From: Echiichthys vipera
Taxonomy: Eukaryota; Chordata; Actinopteri; Perciformes; Trachinidae
DNA length: 64,000 bases
Reading direction: 5' to 3'
Assembly (NCBI GenBank): GCA_963691815.1
Contig: OY829668.1
Location: 17,341,953-17,405,952, forward strand
In this document: positions 43,419-56,924 of the stretch, piece by piece
Numbering within the stretch: the stretch's first letter is position 1
Layout of the letters: each line of letters begins with the position of its first letter
Position numbers and translations under genes: made by a program
The notes under the pieces: model-generated
What the model saw: only the letters and a program-made list of their open reading frames with translations
Databases searched by the model: none
Told to the model about the DNA's origin: nothing

Positions 43419-45769
43419 GTGCCATCATGGAAGCCAAAACATGTGCTAAACTGCTCTCTTGGGAGCCAAATCGTGTGTTAAAGTGCTCTTTAGGAGCCAA
43501 ACATGCTAGAGTACCCTCTAGAAACCAAAACTTTTGCTAAAGTTCCCTCTAGGAGCCTAAACACGTGCTAAAGTGCACTTTTGGAGCCCAAACACGTAAT
43601 AAAGTGCAGTCTTGGGAGCCAAAACGTGTGCTAAATTGTCCCCTTTGGAGCCAAAATGTGTGCTAAAGTACCCTCCAGGAGCCAAATATGCCAGAGTACC
43701 CTCTAGAATCCAAACCCTGTGCTAAAGTAACTTCTAGGAGCCTAAACACAAGCTTAAGTGCCCTCCAGGAGCCAAAATGTGTGCTAAAGTGCCATCTTGG
43801 AAGCATAAACGTGAGCTAAACTGCTCTCTTGGGAGCCAAATCGTTTGCTCAAGTGCTCTCTAGGAGCCTAAACACGTGCTGAAGTGCCCTCTTGGGAGCC
43901 AAAACGTGTGCTAAAGTGCCCTCTAGGAGCCAAACATGCCAGAGTACCCTCTATAAACCAAAACTTGTTTTAAAGTTCCCTCTAGGAGCCTCAACACGTG
44001 GTAATGTGCCCTCTAGGAACCAAACCATGTGCTAAAGTTCCCTCTAGGAGCCTAAACACGTGCTTAAGTTCCCTCTAGGAGCCAAAACGTGTGCTAAAGT
44101 GCATCTTGGAAGCCAAAAGGTGTGTTAAAGTGCTCTCTTGGGAGCCAAAACTTGTGCAAAAGTGCTCTCTTAAAAGCTCAAACACATGCTAAAGTGCTCT
44201 CTAGGAGCCAATACACGTGCTAAAGTGCACTCTTGGGAGCCAAAACGTGTTCCAAAATGCCCTCTAAGAGCCAGACATGCTAGAGTAGCCTCTAGAAACC
44301 AAAACATGTGCTAAAGTTCCCTCTAGGAGCCTAAACAAGTGCTAGAGTACCCTCTAGAAACCAAGACTTGTGCTAAAGTTCCCTCTAGGAGCCTAACCAC
44401 GTGGTAAAGTGCCCTCTAAAAAACAAAAATCGTGCTACAGTGTTCTCTAGGACCCAAACACGTGTTAAAGTGTCCTCTAAGGGACAGAACTTGTGCTAAA
44501 GTGCCCTCTAGGAGTCTAAACACGTGCTAAAGTGCCCTCTAGAAACCAAAACGTGTGCTAAAGTGCCCTCTAGGATCCCAATCACGTATTAAAGTGTCCT
44601 CTACGAGCCAAACACCATGCTAACTTACCCTCTAGAAACTAAAACTTGTGCTAAAGTTCCCTCTAGGAGTCTAAACAAGTGCTAGAGTACCTTCTAGAAA
44701 CCAAAACTTGTGCTAAAGTTCCCTCCAGGAGCCCAAACACGTGTTAAAGTGTCCTCTACGAGCAAAACACCATGCTAGAGTACCCTCTAGGAACCAAAAC
44801 TAGTGCTAAAGTTCCCTCCAGGAGTCTAAACACGTGCTAAAGTGCCCTCTAGGAGCCAAAACGTGTTCTACAGTGTCCTCTAAGAGCCCAAACACGTGTT
44901 AAAGTGTGCTCTAGGGGACAGAACTTGTGCTAAAGTTCCCTCTAGGGGCCCAAACACGTGCTAAAGTGTCCTCTTTGGAGCCAAACGTGTGCTAAAGTGC
45001 CCTGTAGGAGCCTAAACACGTGGTAAAGTGCCCTCTAGAAACCAGAACTTGTGCTAAAGTGCCCTCCAGGAGCCCAAACACGTGTTAAAGTGTCCTCTAA
45101 GAGCCAAACCCTGTGCTAAAGTGCCCTCTATGAACCTAAACACATGCTTAAGTTCCCTCTAGGAGCCAAAACCTGTGCTAAAGTGCCATCTTGGAAGCCA
45201 AAACGTGTGCTAAACTGCTCTCTTGGGAGCCAAATCGTGTGCTAAAGTGCCCTCTAGGGGCCAAACATGCTTGAGTACCCTCTAGAAACCAAAACTTGTG
45301 CTAAAGTTCCCTCTAGGAGCCTAAACACGTGTTAAAGTGCCATCTAGGGGACAGACCTTGTGCGAAAGTTCCCTCCACGAGCCCAAACACGTGCTAAAGT
45401 GCTCTCTTAGGAGCCCAAACACATACTAAAGTGCCCTCTTGGAGCCCAAACACGTGCTAAAGTTCACTCTTGGGAGCCAAAACGTGTGCTAAATTGCCCT
45501 CTAGGAGCCAAACATGCCAGAGTACCCTCTAGAAACTAAAACTTGTGCTAAAGTTCCCTCTAGGAGCCTAATTACGTGGTAAAGTGCCCTCTAGAAACCA
45601 AAACTTGTGCTAAATTGCCCTCTAGGAGCCTAAACAAATGCTTAAGTTCCCTTTAGGAGCCAAAACGTGTGCTAAAGTGCTTTATAGAAAACAAAACATG
45701 TGCTAAAGTGCCTTCTACGAGCCCAAACACATGCTTAAGTGCCCTCTAGGAGCCAAAATGTGTGCTAAA
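43419..45769 (+). repeat. 2.35-kb higher-order satellite unit, copy 1
   Basis: Matches the following 45770-48200. TCGTGTGTTAAAGTGCTC lies at 43471 and 45822 (2,351 bp), and CGTGCTACAGTGTTCTCTAG at 44431 and 46813 (2,382 bp). The extra 31 bp in the second copy is one added monomer near 46250. The empty LINE insertion site is at 44111-44125. Confidence 0.87.
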
Positions 45770-48200
45770 GTGCCATCATGGAAGCAAAAACGTGTGCTAA
45801 ACTGCTCTCTTGGGAGCCAAATCGTGTGTTAAAGTGCTCTCTAGGAGCCAAACATGCTAGAGTACCCTCTAGAAACCAAAACTTTTGCTAAAGTTCCCTC
45901 TAGGAGCCTAAACATGTGCTAAAGTGCACTTTTGGAGCCCAAACACGTAATAAAGTGCAGTCTTGGGAGCCAAAACGTGTGCTAAATTGTCCTCTTTGGA
46001 GCCAAAATGTGTGCTAAAGTACCCTCCAGGAGCCAAATATGCCAGAGTACCCTCTAGAATCCAAACCCTGTGCTAAAGTAACTTCTAGGAGCCTAAACAC
46101 AAGCTTAAGTGCCCTCCAGGAGCCAAAATGTGTGCTAAAGTGCCATCTTGGAAGCATAAACGTGAGCTAAACTGCTCTCTTGGGAGCCAAATCGTTTGCT
46201 CAAGTGCTCTCTAGGAGCCTAAACACGTGCTGAAGTGCCCTCTTGGAGCCCAAACACGTGCTAAAGTGCACTCTTGGGAGCCAAAACGTGTGCTAAAGTG
46301 CCCTCTAGGAGCCAAACATGCCAGAGTACCCTCTATAAACCAAAACTTGTTTTAATGTTCCCTCTAGGAGCCTCAACACGTGGTAAAGTGCCCTCTAGAA
46401 ACCAAATCATGTGCTAAAGTTCCCTCTAGGAGCCTAAACACGTGCTTAAGTTCCCTCTAGGAGCCAAAACGTGTGCTAAAGTGCATCTTGGAAGCCAAAA
46501 GGTGTGTTAAAGTGCTCTCTTGGGAGCCAAAACTTGTGCAAAAGTGCTCTCTTAAAAGCTCAAACACATGCTAAAGTGCTCTCTAGGAGCCAATACACGT
46601 GCTAAAGTGCACTCTTGGGAGCCAAAACGTGTTCCAAAATGCCCTCTAAGAGCCAGACATGCTAGAGTAGCCTCTAGAAACCAAAACATGTGCTAAAGTT
46701 CCCTCTAGGAGCCTAAACAAGTGCTAGAGTACCCTCTAGAAACCAAGACTTGTGCTAAAGTTCCCTCTAGGAGCCTAACCACGTGGTAAAGTGCCCTCTA
46801 GAAAACAAAAATCGTGCTACAGTGTTCTCTAGGACCCAAACACGTGTTAAAGTGTCCTCTAAGGGACAGAACTTGTGCTAAAGTGCCCTCTAGGAGTCTA
46901 AACATGAGCTAAAGTGCCCTCTAGAAACCAAAACGTGTGCTAAAGTGCCCTCTAGGATCCCAATCACGTGTTAAAGTGTCCTCTACGAGCAAAACACCAT
47001 GCTAGAGTACCCTCTAGGAACCAAAACTAGTGCTAAAGTTCCCTCCAGGAGTCTAAACACGTGCTAAAGTGCCCTCTAGGAGCCAAAACGTGTTCTACAG
47101 TGTCCTCTAAGAGCCCAAACACGTGTTAAAGTGTGCTCTAGGGGACAGAACTTGTGCTAAAGGTCCCTCTAGGAGCCCAAACACGTGCTAAAGTGTCCTC
47201 TTTGGAGCCAAACGTGTGCTAAAGTGCCCTGTAGGAGCCTAAACACGTGGTAAAGTGGCCTCTAGAAACCAGAACTTGTGCTAAAGTGCCCTCCAGGAGC
47301 CCAAACACGTGTTAAAGTGTCCTCTAAGAGCCAAACCCTGTGCTAAAGTGCCCTCTATGAGCCAAAACACGTGCTAATGTGCACTCTTGGGAGCCGAAAG
47401 GTGTGCTAAAGTGTCCTCTAGCAGCCAGACATGCTAGAGTACCCTTTAGAAACCAAAACTTGTGCTAAAATTCCCTCTAGGAGCCTAAACAAGTGCTAGA
47501 GTACCCTCTAGAAACCAAGACATGTGCTAAAGTTCCCTCTAGGAGCCTAAACACGTGGTAAAGTTCCCTCTAGAAACCAAAACTCGTGCTACAGTTTCCT
47601 CTAGGAGCCCAAACACGTGTTTAAGTGTCCTCTACGAGCCAAACCCTGTGCTAAAGTGCCCTGTAGGAACCTAAACACATGCTTAAGTTCCCTCTAGGAG
47701 CCAAAACGTGTGCTAAAGTGCCATCTTGGAAGCCAAAACGTGTGCTAAACTGCTCTCTTGGGAGCCAAATCGTGTGCTAAAGTGCCCTCTAGGGGCCAAA
47801 CATGCTTGAGTACCCTCTAGAAACCAAAACTTGTGCTAAAGTTCCCTCTAGGAGCCTAAACACGTGTTAAAGTGCCCTCTAGGGGATAGACCTTGTGCGA
47901 AAGTTCCCTCCACTAGCCCAAACACGTGCTAATGTGCTCTCTTAGGAGCCCAAACACGTACTAAAGTGCCCTCTTGGAGCCCAAACACGTGCTAAAATTC
48001 ACTCTTGGGAGCCAAAACGTGTGCTAAAGTGCCCTCTAGGAGCCAAACATGCCAGAGTACCCTCTAGAAACTAAAACTTGTGCTAAAGTTCCCTCTAGGA
48101 GCCTAATTACGTGGTAAAGTGCCCTCTAGAAACCAAAACTTGTGCTAAATTGCCCTCTAGGAGCCTAAACAAATGCTTAAGTTCCCTTTAGGAGCCAAAA
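45770..48200 (+). repeat. 2.35-kb higher-order satellite unit, copy 2
   Basis: Second copy of 43419-45769, with the matching empty insertion site at 46491-46505. A partial third copy lies around the LINE: 39620-39966 on its left and 42818-43418 on its right. The right part lacks about 400 bp relative to 44285-44695. Confidence 0.85.
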
Positions 48201-48234
48201 CGTGTGCTAAAGTGCTTTATAGAAAACAAAACAT

Positions 48235-49730
48235 GTGCTAAAGTGCCTTCTACGAGCCCAAACACATGCTTAAGTGCCCTCTAGAAACCAAAACTTTTGC
48301 TAAAGTTCCCTCTAGGAGCCTAAACACGTGCTAAAGTGCACTTTTGGAGCCCAAACACGTAATAAAGTGCAGTCTTGGGAGCCAAAACGTGTGCTAAATT
48401 GTCCTCTTTGGAGCCAAAATGTGTGCTAAAATGCCCTCTAGGAGCCAAATATGCCAGAGTACCCTCTAGAAACCAAAACTTTTGCTAAAGTTCCCTCTAG
48501 GAGCCTAAACACTTGCTAAAGTGCCCTCTAGGAGCCAAATCGTGATCTAAAGTGACGTCTTGAAAGCCAAAACGTGTGCTTAAGTGCCCTCTAGAAACAA
48601 AAGTTGTGCTAAAGTGCCCTCTAGTATCCCAAACACGTGCTAAAGTGTACTCTGTTAGCCAAACCCTGTGCTAAAGTGATCTCTAGGAGCCCAAACACGT
48701 GTTAAAGTGTCCTCTACGAGACAAACCCTGTGCTAAAGTACCTTCTAGGACCCTAAACACATGCTTAAGTGCCCTCTAGAAATGTGTGTTAAAGTGCCAT
48801 CTTGGAAGCATAAACGTGTGCTAAACTGCTCTCTTGGGAGCTAAATCGTGTGCTCAAACGCTCTCTAGGAGCCTAAACACGTGCTAAAGTGCCCTTTTGG
48901 AGCCCAAACACGTGCTAAAGTGCAGTCTTGGGAGCCAAAACGTGTGCTAAATTGTCCTCTTTGGAGCCTAAACACGTAATTAAGTGCCCTCTAGGAGCCA
49001 AAACGTGTGCTAAAGTGCCTTCTTGGAAGCAAAATGTCTGCTAAAGTGCTCTCTAGAAACCAAACCCTGTGCCAAAGTGCTCTCTAGGAGCCTTAACACG
49101 TGCTTAAGATCCCTCTTGGAGTCTAAACACGTGCTAAAGTGCTCTCTAGGAGCCAAAACGTGTGCTAAAGTGCCTTCTTGGAAGCCAAAATGTCTGCTAA
49201 AGTGCTCTCTTGGGAGCCAAAACGTGTGCTAAAGTTCTCTCTTAGGAGCCAAAGCATGTGCTAAAGCTCCCTCTAGGAGCCCAAACACATGCTAAAGTGC
49301 TCTCTTGGGAGCCAAATCATGGGCTAAAGTGCTCTCTTAGGAGCCCGAACACGTGCTAAAGTGCCCTCTAGGAGTCTAAACACGTGCTAAAGTGCCCTTT
49401 AGGAGACAAAACGTGATCTGAAGTGCATTCTTGGAAGCCAATACGTGTGCTTGAGTGCTCTCTAGTGGACAAAACTTGAGCTAGAGTGCCCTGTATGAGC
49501 CTAAACACGTGCTTAAGTGCCCTCTAGGAGCCAAAACGTGTGCTAAAGTGCCGTCTTGAAAGCCAAAACGTGTGGTAAAGTGCTCTCTAGAAAACAAAAC
49601 TTGTGCTAAAGTGCCCTCTAGGAGCCCAAACACCATGCTAGAGTACCCTCTAGAAACCAAAACTCGTGCTAAAGTTCCTTCTAGGAGCTTAAACACGTGC
49701 TAAAGTGCCCTCTTAGAGCCAAACATGCTA
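48235..49730 (+). repeat. 1,521-bp tandem satellite unit, copy 1
   Basis: TACGAGCCCAAACACATGC at 48251 recurs at 49772, and the whole ordered series of monomers repeats 1,521 bp later. Even the stretch 49481-49696 has an unchanged translation in its second copy at 51002-51217. Differences are few, for example CTTCTTGGAAGCC against CTTCTTGAAGCC near 49180 and 50700. Confidence 0.9.
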
Positions 49731-49755
49731 GAGTACCCCCTAGAAACCAAAACTT

Positions 49756-51231
49756 GTGCTAAAGTGCCTTCTACGAGCCCAAACACATGCTTAAGTGCCC
49801 TTTAGAAACCAAAACTTTTGCTAAAGTTCTCTCTAGGAGCCTAAACACGTGCTAAAGTGCACTTTTGGAGCCCAAACACGTAATAAAGTGCAGTCTTGGG
49901 AGCCAAAACGTGTGCTAAATTGTCCTCTTTGGAGCCAAAATGTGTGCTAAAGTGCCCTCTAGGAGCCAAATATGCCAGAGTACCCTCTAGAAACCAAAAC
50001 TTTTGCTAAAGTTCCCTCTAGGAGCCTAAACACTTGCTAAAGTGCCCTCTAGGAGCCAAATCGTGATCTAAAGTGACGTCTTGAAAGCCAAAACGTGTGC
50101 TTAAGTGCCCTCTAGAAACAAAAAGTTGTGCTAAAGTGCCCTCCAGTATCCCAAACACGTGCTAAAGTGTACTCTGTTAGCCAAACCCTGTGCTAAAGTG
50201 ATCTCTAGGAGCCCAAACACGTGTTAAAGTGTCCTCTACGAGACAAACCCTGTGCTAAAGTACCTTCTAGGAGCCTAAACACATGCTTAAGTGCCCTCTA
50301 GAAATGTGTGCTAAAGTGCCATCTTGGAAGCATAAACGTGTGCTAAACTGCTCTCTTGGGAGCTAAATCGTGTGGTCAAACGCTCTCTAGGAGCCTAAAC
50401 ACGTGCTAAAGTGCCCTTTTGGAGCCCAAACACGTGCTAAAGTGCAGTCTTGGGAGCCAAAACGTGTGCTAAATTGTCCTCTTTGGAGCCTAAACACGTA
50501 ATTAAGTGCCCTCTAGGAGCCAAAACGTGTGCTAAAGTGCCTTCTTGGAAGCAAAATGTCTGCTAAAGTGCTCTCTAGAAACCAAACCCTGTGCCAAAGT
50601 GCTCTCTAGGAGCCTTAACACGTGCTTAAGATCCCTCTTGGAGTCTAAACACGTGCTAAAGTGCTCTCTAGGAGCCAAAACGTGTGCTAAAGTGCCTTCT
50701 TGAAGCCAAAATGTCTGCTAAAGTGCTCTCTTGGGAGCCAAAACGTGTGCTAAAGTTCTCTCTTAGGAGCCAAAGCATGTGCTAAAGCTCCCTCTAGGAG
50801 CCCAAACACATGCTAAAGTGCTCTCTTGGGAGCCAAATCATGTGCTAAAGTGCTCTCTTAGGAGCCCGAACACGTGCTAAAGTGCCCTCTAGGAGTCTAA
50901 ACACGTGCTAAAGTGCCCTTTAGGAGACAAAACGTGATCTGAAGTGCATTCTTGGAAGCCAAAACGTGTGCTTGAGTGCTCTCTAGTGGACAAAACTTGA
51001 GCTAGAGTGCCCTGTATGAGCCTAAACACGTGCTTAAGTGCCCTCTAGGAGCCAAAACGTGTGCTAAAGTGCCGTCTTGAAAGCCAAAACGTGTGGTAAA
51101 GTGCTCTCTAGAAAACAAAACTTGTGCTAAAGTGCCCTCTAGGAGCCCAAACACCATGCTAGAGTACCCTCTAGAAACCAAAACTCGTGCTAAAGTTCCT
51201 TCTAGGAGCTTAAACACGTGCTAAAGTGCCC
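49756..51231 (+). repeat. 1,521-bp tandem satellite unit, copy 2
   Basis: Second copy of 48235-49730. It ends near 51231, where the following monomers differ (CTTGGAGCCCAAACACGTG against CTTAGAGCCAAACATGC after the first copy). Confidence 0.9.
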
Positions 51232-54200
51232 TCTTGGAGCCCAAACACGTGTTAAAGTGTACTCTACGAGCCAAAACCTGTGCTAAAGTGCCCTCTAGGA
51301 GCCCAAACACGTGTTAAAGTGTCCTCTAGGAGCCAAACCCTGTGCCAAAGTGCCCTGTAGGAGCCTTAACACATGCTTAAGTGACCTCTAGGAGCCTAAA
51401 CACATGCTTAAGTGCCATCTTGGAAGCAAAAACGTGTGCTTAAGTGCTCACTTGGGAGCCAAATCGTGTGCTAACGTGCCCTCTAGGAATCTAAACACGT
51501 GCTAAAGTGCCCTTTATGAGCAAAAACGTGATCTAAAGTGCCTTCTTGGAAGCCAAAAGGTGTGCTAAAGTGCTCTCTAGAGAACAAAACTTGTGCTAAA
51601 GTGCCCTCTACGAGCCCAAACACATGCTTAAGTGACCTCTAGGAGCCAGAATGTGTGCTAAAGTGCCATCTTGGAAGCCAAAACGTGTGCTAAACTGCTC
51701 TCTTGGGAGCCAAATTGTGTGCTAAAGTGCTCTCTAGGAGCCAAACATGTTAGAGTACCCTCTAGAAACCAAAACTTGTGCTAAGGTTCCCTCTAGGAGC
51801 CTATAAACGTGCTAAAGGGCCCTTTTGGAGCCCAAACACGTGCTAAAGTGCAGTCTTGGGAGCCAAAACGTTTACTAAAGTGCCCTCTAGGAGCCAAAAC
51901 ACGTGGTAAAGTGCCTTCTAGAAACCAAAACTTGTGCTAAAGTGCCCTCCAGGAGCCCAAACACGTGTTAAAGTGTCCTCCAATAGCCAAGCCCTGTGCT
52001 AAAGTGCCCTCTATGAGCCTAAACATGAGCTTAAGTCCCCTCTAGGAGCCAAAGCGTGTGCTAAATTGCCGTCTTGGAAGCCAAAATGTGTTCTAAAGTG
52101 CCCTCTAGAAACCAAAACTTGTGCTAAAGTGCCCTCTAGGAGCCCAAACATGTGTTAAATTGTCCTCAAAGAGCCAAACCCTGAGCTAAAGTGTCCTCTA
52201 GGACCCTTAACACGTGCTTAAGTGCCCTCTAGGTGTCTAAACACGTGCTAAAGTGCCCTCTATGAGCCGAAACGTGTGCTAAAGTGTCTTCTTGGAAGCA
52301 AAATGTCTAGTGCTCTCTTGGGAGCCAAAACGTGTGCTAAAGTTCTCTCTTAGGAGCCAAAGCATGTGCTAAAGTTCCCTCTAGAAACCAAAACTTGTGC
52401 TAAAGTGCCCTCTAGAAGACCAAACACATGCTAAAGTGCTCTCTAGGATTCAAAACACATGCTAAAGTGCACTCTTGGGATCCAAAACGTGTGCTTAAGT
52501 GCCCTCTAGGAGCCAAAACTTGTGCAAAAGTTTCCTCTAGTGCCAAATATGCCAGATATGTGCCAGATATGCTAGAGTACCCTCTAGAAACCAAAATGTG
52601 TTCTAAAGTTCCCTCTAGGAGCCTAAACACGTCGTAAATTGCCCTCTAGAAACCAAAACTCGTGTTAATGTGTCCTCTAGGTGACAAAACTTCTGCTAAA
52701 GTGCCCTCTAGGAGTCTAAACACATTCTAAAGCGCCCTCTAGGAGCCAAAACGTGAGCTAAAGTGCCGTCTTGGAAGCCAAAACGTGTGCTAATGTGCTC
52801 TCTAGAAAACAAAACTTGTGCTAAAGTGCCCTCTATGAGCCCAAAAAAGTGTTAAAGTGTCCTTTACGATCCAAACACCATGCTAGAGTACCCATTAGAA
52901 ACCAAAACTTGTGCTAAAGTTCCCTCTAGGAGCCTAAACACGTAGTAAAGTGCCCTCTTGGCGCCCAAAACACTTGCTAAAGTGCAGTCTTGGTAGCCAA
53001 AACGAGTAATAAAGTATCCTCTTTGGAGCCAAAACGTGTTCTAAAGTGCCCTCTAGGAGCCAAAACTTGTGCTGAAGTTCCCTCTAGGCGCCTAAACACC
53101 TGGTAAAGTGCCCTTTAGAAACCAAAACTTGTGCTAAAGTGCCCTCCAGGAGCCCAAACACGTGTTAAAGTGTCCTTTACAAGCCAAACCCTGTGCTAAA
53201 GTGCCCTCTAGGAGTCTAAACATGTGCTTAAGTTCCCTCTAGGAGCCAAAACGTGAGCTAAAGTGCGTCTTGGAAGCCAAAACGTCTGCTAAAGTGCTCT
53301 CTTGGGAGCCAAAACTTGTGCTAAAGTGCTCTCTTAGGAGCCAAAGCATGTGCTAAAGTTCCCTCTAGGAGCCCAAACACATGATTAAGTTCCCTCCAGG
53401 AGCCCAAACACGTGTTAAAGTGTCCTCCAATAGCCAAGCCCTGTGCTAAAGTGCCCTCTATGAGCCTAAACACAAGCTTAAGCCCCCTCTAGGAGCCAAA
53501 ACGTTTGCTAAAGTGCCGTCTTGGAAGCCAAAATGTGTTCTAACGTGCCCTCTGGAAACCAAAACTTGTGCTAAAGTGCCCTCTAGGAGCCCAAACATGT
53601 GTTAAATTGTCCTCAAAGAGCCAAACCCTGTGCTAAAGTGTGCTCTAGGACCCTTAACACATGCTTAAGTGCCCTCTAGGAGTCTAAACACGTGCTAAAG
53701 TGCCCTCTAGGAGCCAAAACGTGTGCTAAAGTGCCTTCTTGGAAGCAAAATGTCTGCTAAAGTGCTCTCTTGGGAGCCAAAACGTGTGCTAAAGTTCTCT
53801 CTTAGGAGCCAAAGCATGTGCTAAAGTTCCCTCTAGAAACCAAAACTTGTGCTAAAGTGCCCTCTAGAAGCCCAAACACGTGCTAAAGTGCTCTCTAGGA
53901 TTCAAAACACATGCTAAATTGCACTTTTGGGATCCAAAACGTGTGCTTAAGTGCCCTCTAGGAGCCAGATATGCTAGAGTACCCTCTAGAAGCCTAAACA
54001 CGTGCTAAAGTGCCCTCTTGGAGCCCAAACACTTGCTAAAGTGCCGTCTTTGGAGCCAAAACGTGTAATAAAGTATTCTCTTTGGAGCCAAAACGTGTTC
54101 TAAAGTGCCCTCTAGGAGCCAAATATGCCAGAGTACCCTCTAGAAACCAAAACTTGTGCTAAAGTGCCCTCTTGGCGCCCAAACACTTACTAAAGTGCAG

Positions 54201-54670
54201 TCTTGGGAGCCAAAACGTGTAATAAAGTATCCTAAAGTAAGTAGCCTAAACACCTGGTAAAGTGCCTTTTAGAAACCAAAACTTGTGCTAAAATGCCCTC
54301 CAGGAGACAAAAAAAAAGTGTTAAAGTGTCCTCTACAAGCCAAACCCTGTGCTAAAGTGCCCTCTAGGAGTCTAAACATGTGCTTAAGTGCTCTCTTAGG
54401 AGCCAAAGCATGTGCTTAAGTTCCCTCTAGGAGCACAAACACGTCATTAAGTTTCCTCTAGGAGCCCAAACACGTGCTAAAGTGCTCTCTTAGGAGCCCA
54501 AACACGTGCTTAAGTGCCCTCTAGGAGCCAAACATGCCAGAGTACCCTATAGAAACCAAAACTTGTGCTAAAGTTCCCTCTAGGACCCTAAACACGTGGT
54601 AAAGTGCCCTCTAGAAACCAAAACTTGTGCTAAAGTGCCCTCTAGGAGCCCAAACACGTGTTAAAGTGTC

Positions 54671-55805
54671 CTCTAGGGTACAAAACTGCTGCTAAAGTGC
54701 CCTCTAGGAGCTTAAACACTTGCTAAAGTGCCCTCTAGGAGCCAAAACGTGATCTAAAGTGCCATCTTGGAAGCCAAAATGTGTAAAGTGCCCCCTAGAA
54801 ACCAAACCTTGTGCTAAAGTGCCCTCTAAGAACCCAAACATGTGTTAAATTGTCCTCAAAGAGCCAAAGCCTGTGCTAAAGTACCCTTTAGGAGCCTTAA
54901 CACGTGTTCTAAAGTGCCCTCTAGGAGCCAAAACGTGTGTTAATGTGCGTCTTGGAAGCCAAAACACGTGCTAAAGTGCTCTCTAGGAGCCAAAACACGT
55001 GCTAAAGTGCCCTCTAGGAGCCACACATGCTAGAGTACCCTCTAGAAACCAAAACGTGTGCTAAAGTTCCCTCTAGGAGCCTAAACACGTGCTAGAGTAC
55101 CCTCTAGAAATCAAAACTTGTTCTAAAGTTCCCTCTAGGAGTCTAAACACGTGGTAAAGTGCCCTCTAGAAATCAAAACTCGTGCTACAGTATCTTCTAG
55201 GAGCCCAAACACGTGTTAAAGTGTCCTCTAGGGGACAGAACTTGTGCTAAAGGTCCATATAGGAGCCCAAACACTTGCTAAAGTGCTCTCTTAGGAGTTC
55301 AAACACATGCTAAAGTGCCCTCTTAGAGCCCAAACACGTGCTAAAGTGCACTCTTGGGAGCCAAAACGTGTGCTAAAGTTCCCTCTAGCAGCCTAAACAC
55401 GTGGTAAAGTGCCCTCTAGAAACCAAAACTTGTGCTAAAGTGCACTCTAGGAGCCCAAACACGCGTTAAAGTGTCCTCAACGAGCCAAACCCTGTACTAA
55501 AGTGCTTTCTAGGAGCTTAAACACATGCTTAAGTTCCCTCTAGGAGCCAAAATGTGTGCTAAATTGCCATCTTGGAAGCCAAAACGTGTGCTAAACTGCT
55601 CTCTTGGGAGCCAAATCGTGTGCTAAAGTGCCCTCTAGGGGCCAAATATACTAGAGTACCCTCTAGAATCCAAAACTTGTGCTAAAGTTCCCTTTAGGAG
55701 CCTAAACACGTGCTAAAGTGCCCTTTTGGAGCCCAAACATGTGGTAAAGTGTCTTCTAAGGGACATAACTTGTGCTAAAGTTCCCTCCACGAGCCCAAAC
55801 ACGTG
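54671..55805 (+). repeat. Satellite block repeated at 56925-57995
   Basis: Shares the rare strings AGGTCCATATAGGAGCC (55251 and 57412, 2,161 bp apart) and AAAATGTGTAAAGTGCC (a monomer lacking GCTA, near 54776 and 57031). The spacing falls from 2,254 to 2,161 bp because three monomers are missing from the second copy. Confidence 0.8.
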
Positions 55806-56924
55806 CTAAATAACCCTTTTGGAGACCAAACACGTGCTAAAGTGCAGTCCTAGGAGCCAAAACGTGTGCTAAATTGTCCTCTTTGGAGCTAAAATGTGTG
55901 CTAAAATGCCCTCTAGGAGCCAAATATGCCAGAGTACCCTCTAGAAACCAAAACTTGTGCTAAAGTTCCCTCTAGGATTCTAAACAAGTGCTTAATTGCC
56001 CTCTAGGAGCCAAAACGTGTGCTAAAGTGCCGTTTTAGAGGCCAAAACATCTGCTAAAGTGCTCTCTAGGAGCCATAACACGTGCTAAAGTAAACTCTTG
56101 GGAGCCAAAACGTGTGCTAAAGTGCCCTCTAGGAGCCAGACGTGCTAGAGTACCCTCTAGAAACCAAAGCTTGTGCTACAGTTCCCTCTAGGAGTCTAAA
56201 CACGTGCTAAAGTGCCGTCTAGGCGCCAAAACGTGTGCTAAAGTGCCGTCTTGGGAGCCAAAATGTGTGCTAAAGTGCCCTCTAGGAGCCAAATATGCAA
56301 GGGTACCCTCTAGAAACCAAAACTTGTGCTACAGTTCCCTCTAGGAGTCTAAACACGTGCTAAAGTGCCGTCTAGGAGCCAAAACGTGTGCTAAAGTGCC
56401 GCCTTGGGAGCCAAAGCGTGTGCTTAAGTGCCCTCTAGGAGCCAGACATGCTAGAGTACCCTCTAGAAACCAAAACTTGTGCTAAAATTCCCTCTAGGAG
56501 CCTAAATAAGCGCTAGAGTACCCTCTAGAAACCAAGACTTGTGCTAAAGTTCCCTCTAGGAGCCTAGACACGTGGTAAAGTGCCCTCTACAAACCAAAAC
56601 TTGTGCTAAAGTGCCCTCTAGGAGCCTAGACACGTGTTAAAGTGTCCTCTAAGAGCCAAACCCTGTGCTAAAGTGCCCTCTATGAACCTAAACACGTGCT
56701 AATGTGTTCTCTAGGAGCCAAAACGTGTGCTAAAGTGCCGTCTTGGAAGCCAAAACATCTGCTAAAGTGCTCTCTAGGAGCCAAAACACGTGCTAAAGTG
56801 CACTCTTGGGAGCCAAAATGTGTGCTAAAGTGCCCTCTAGGAGCCAGACATGCTAGAGTACCCTCTAGAAACCAAAACTTGTGATAAAGTGCCCTCTAGG
56901 AGCCCAAACACGTGTTAAAGTGTC

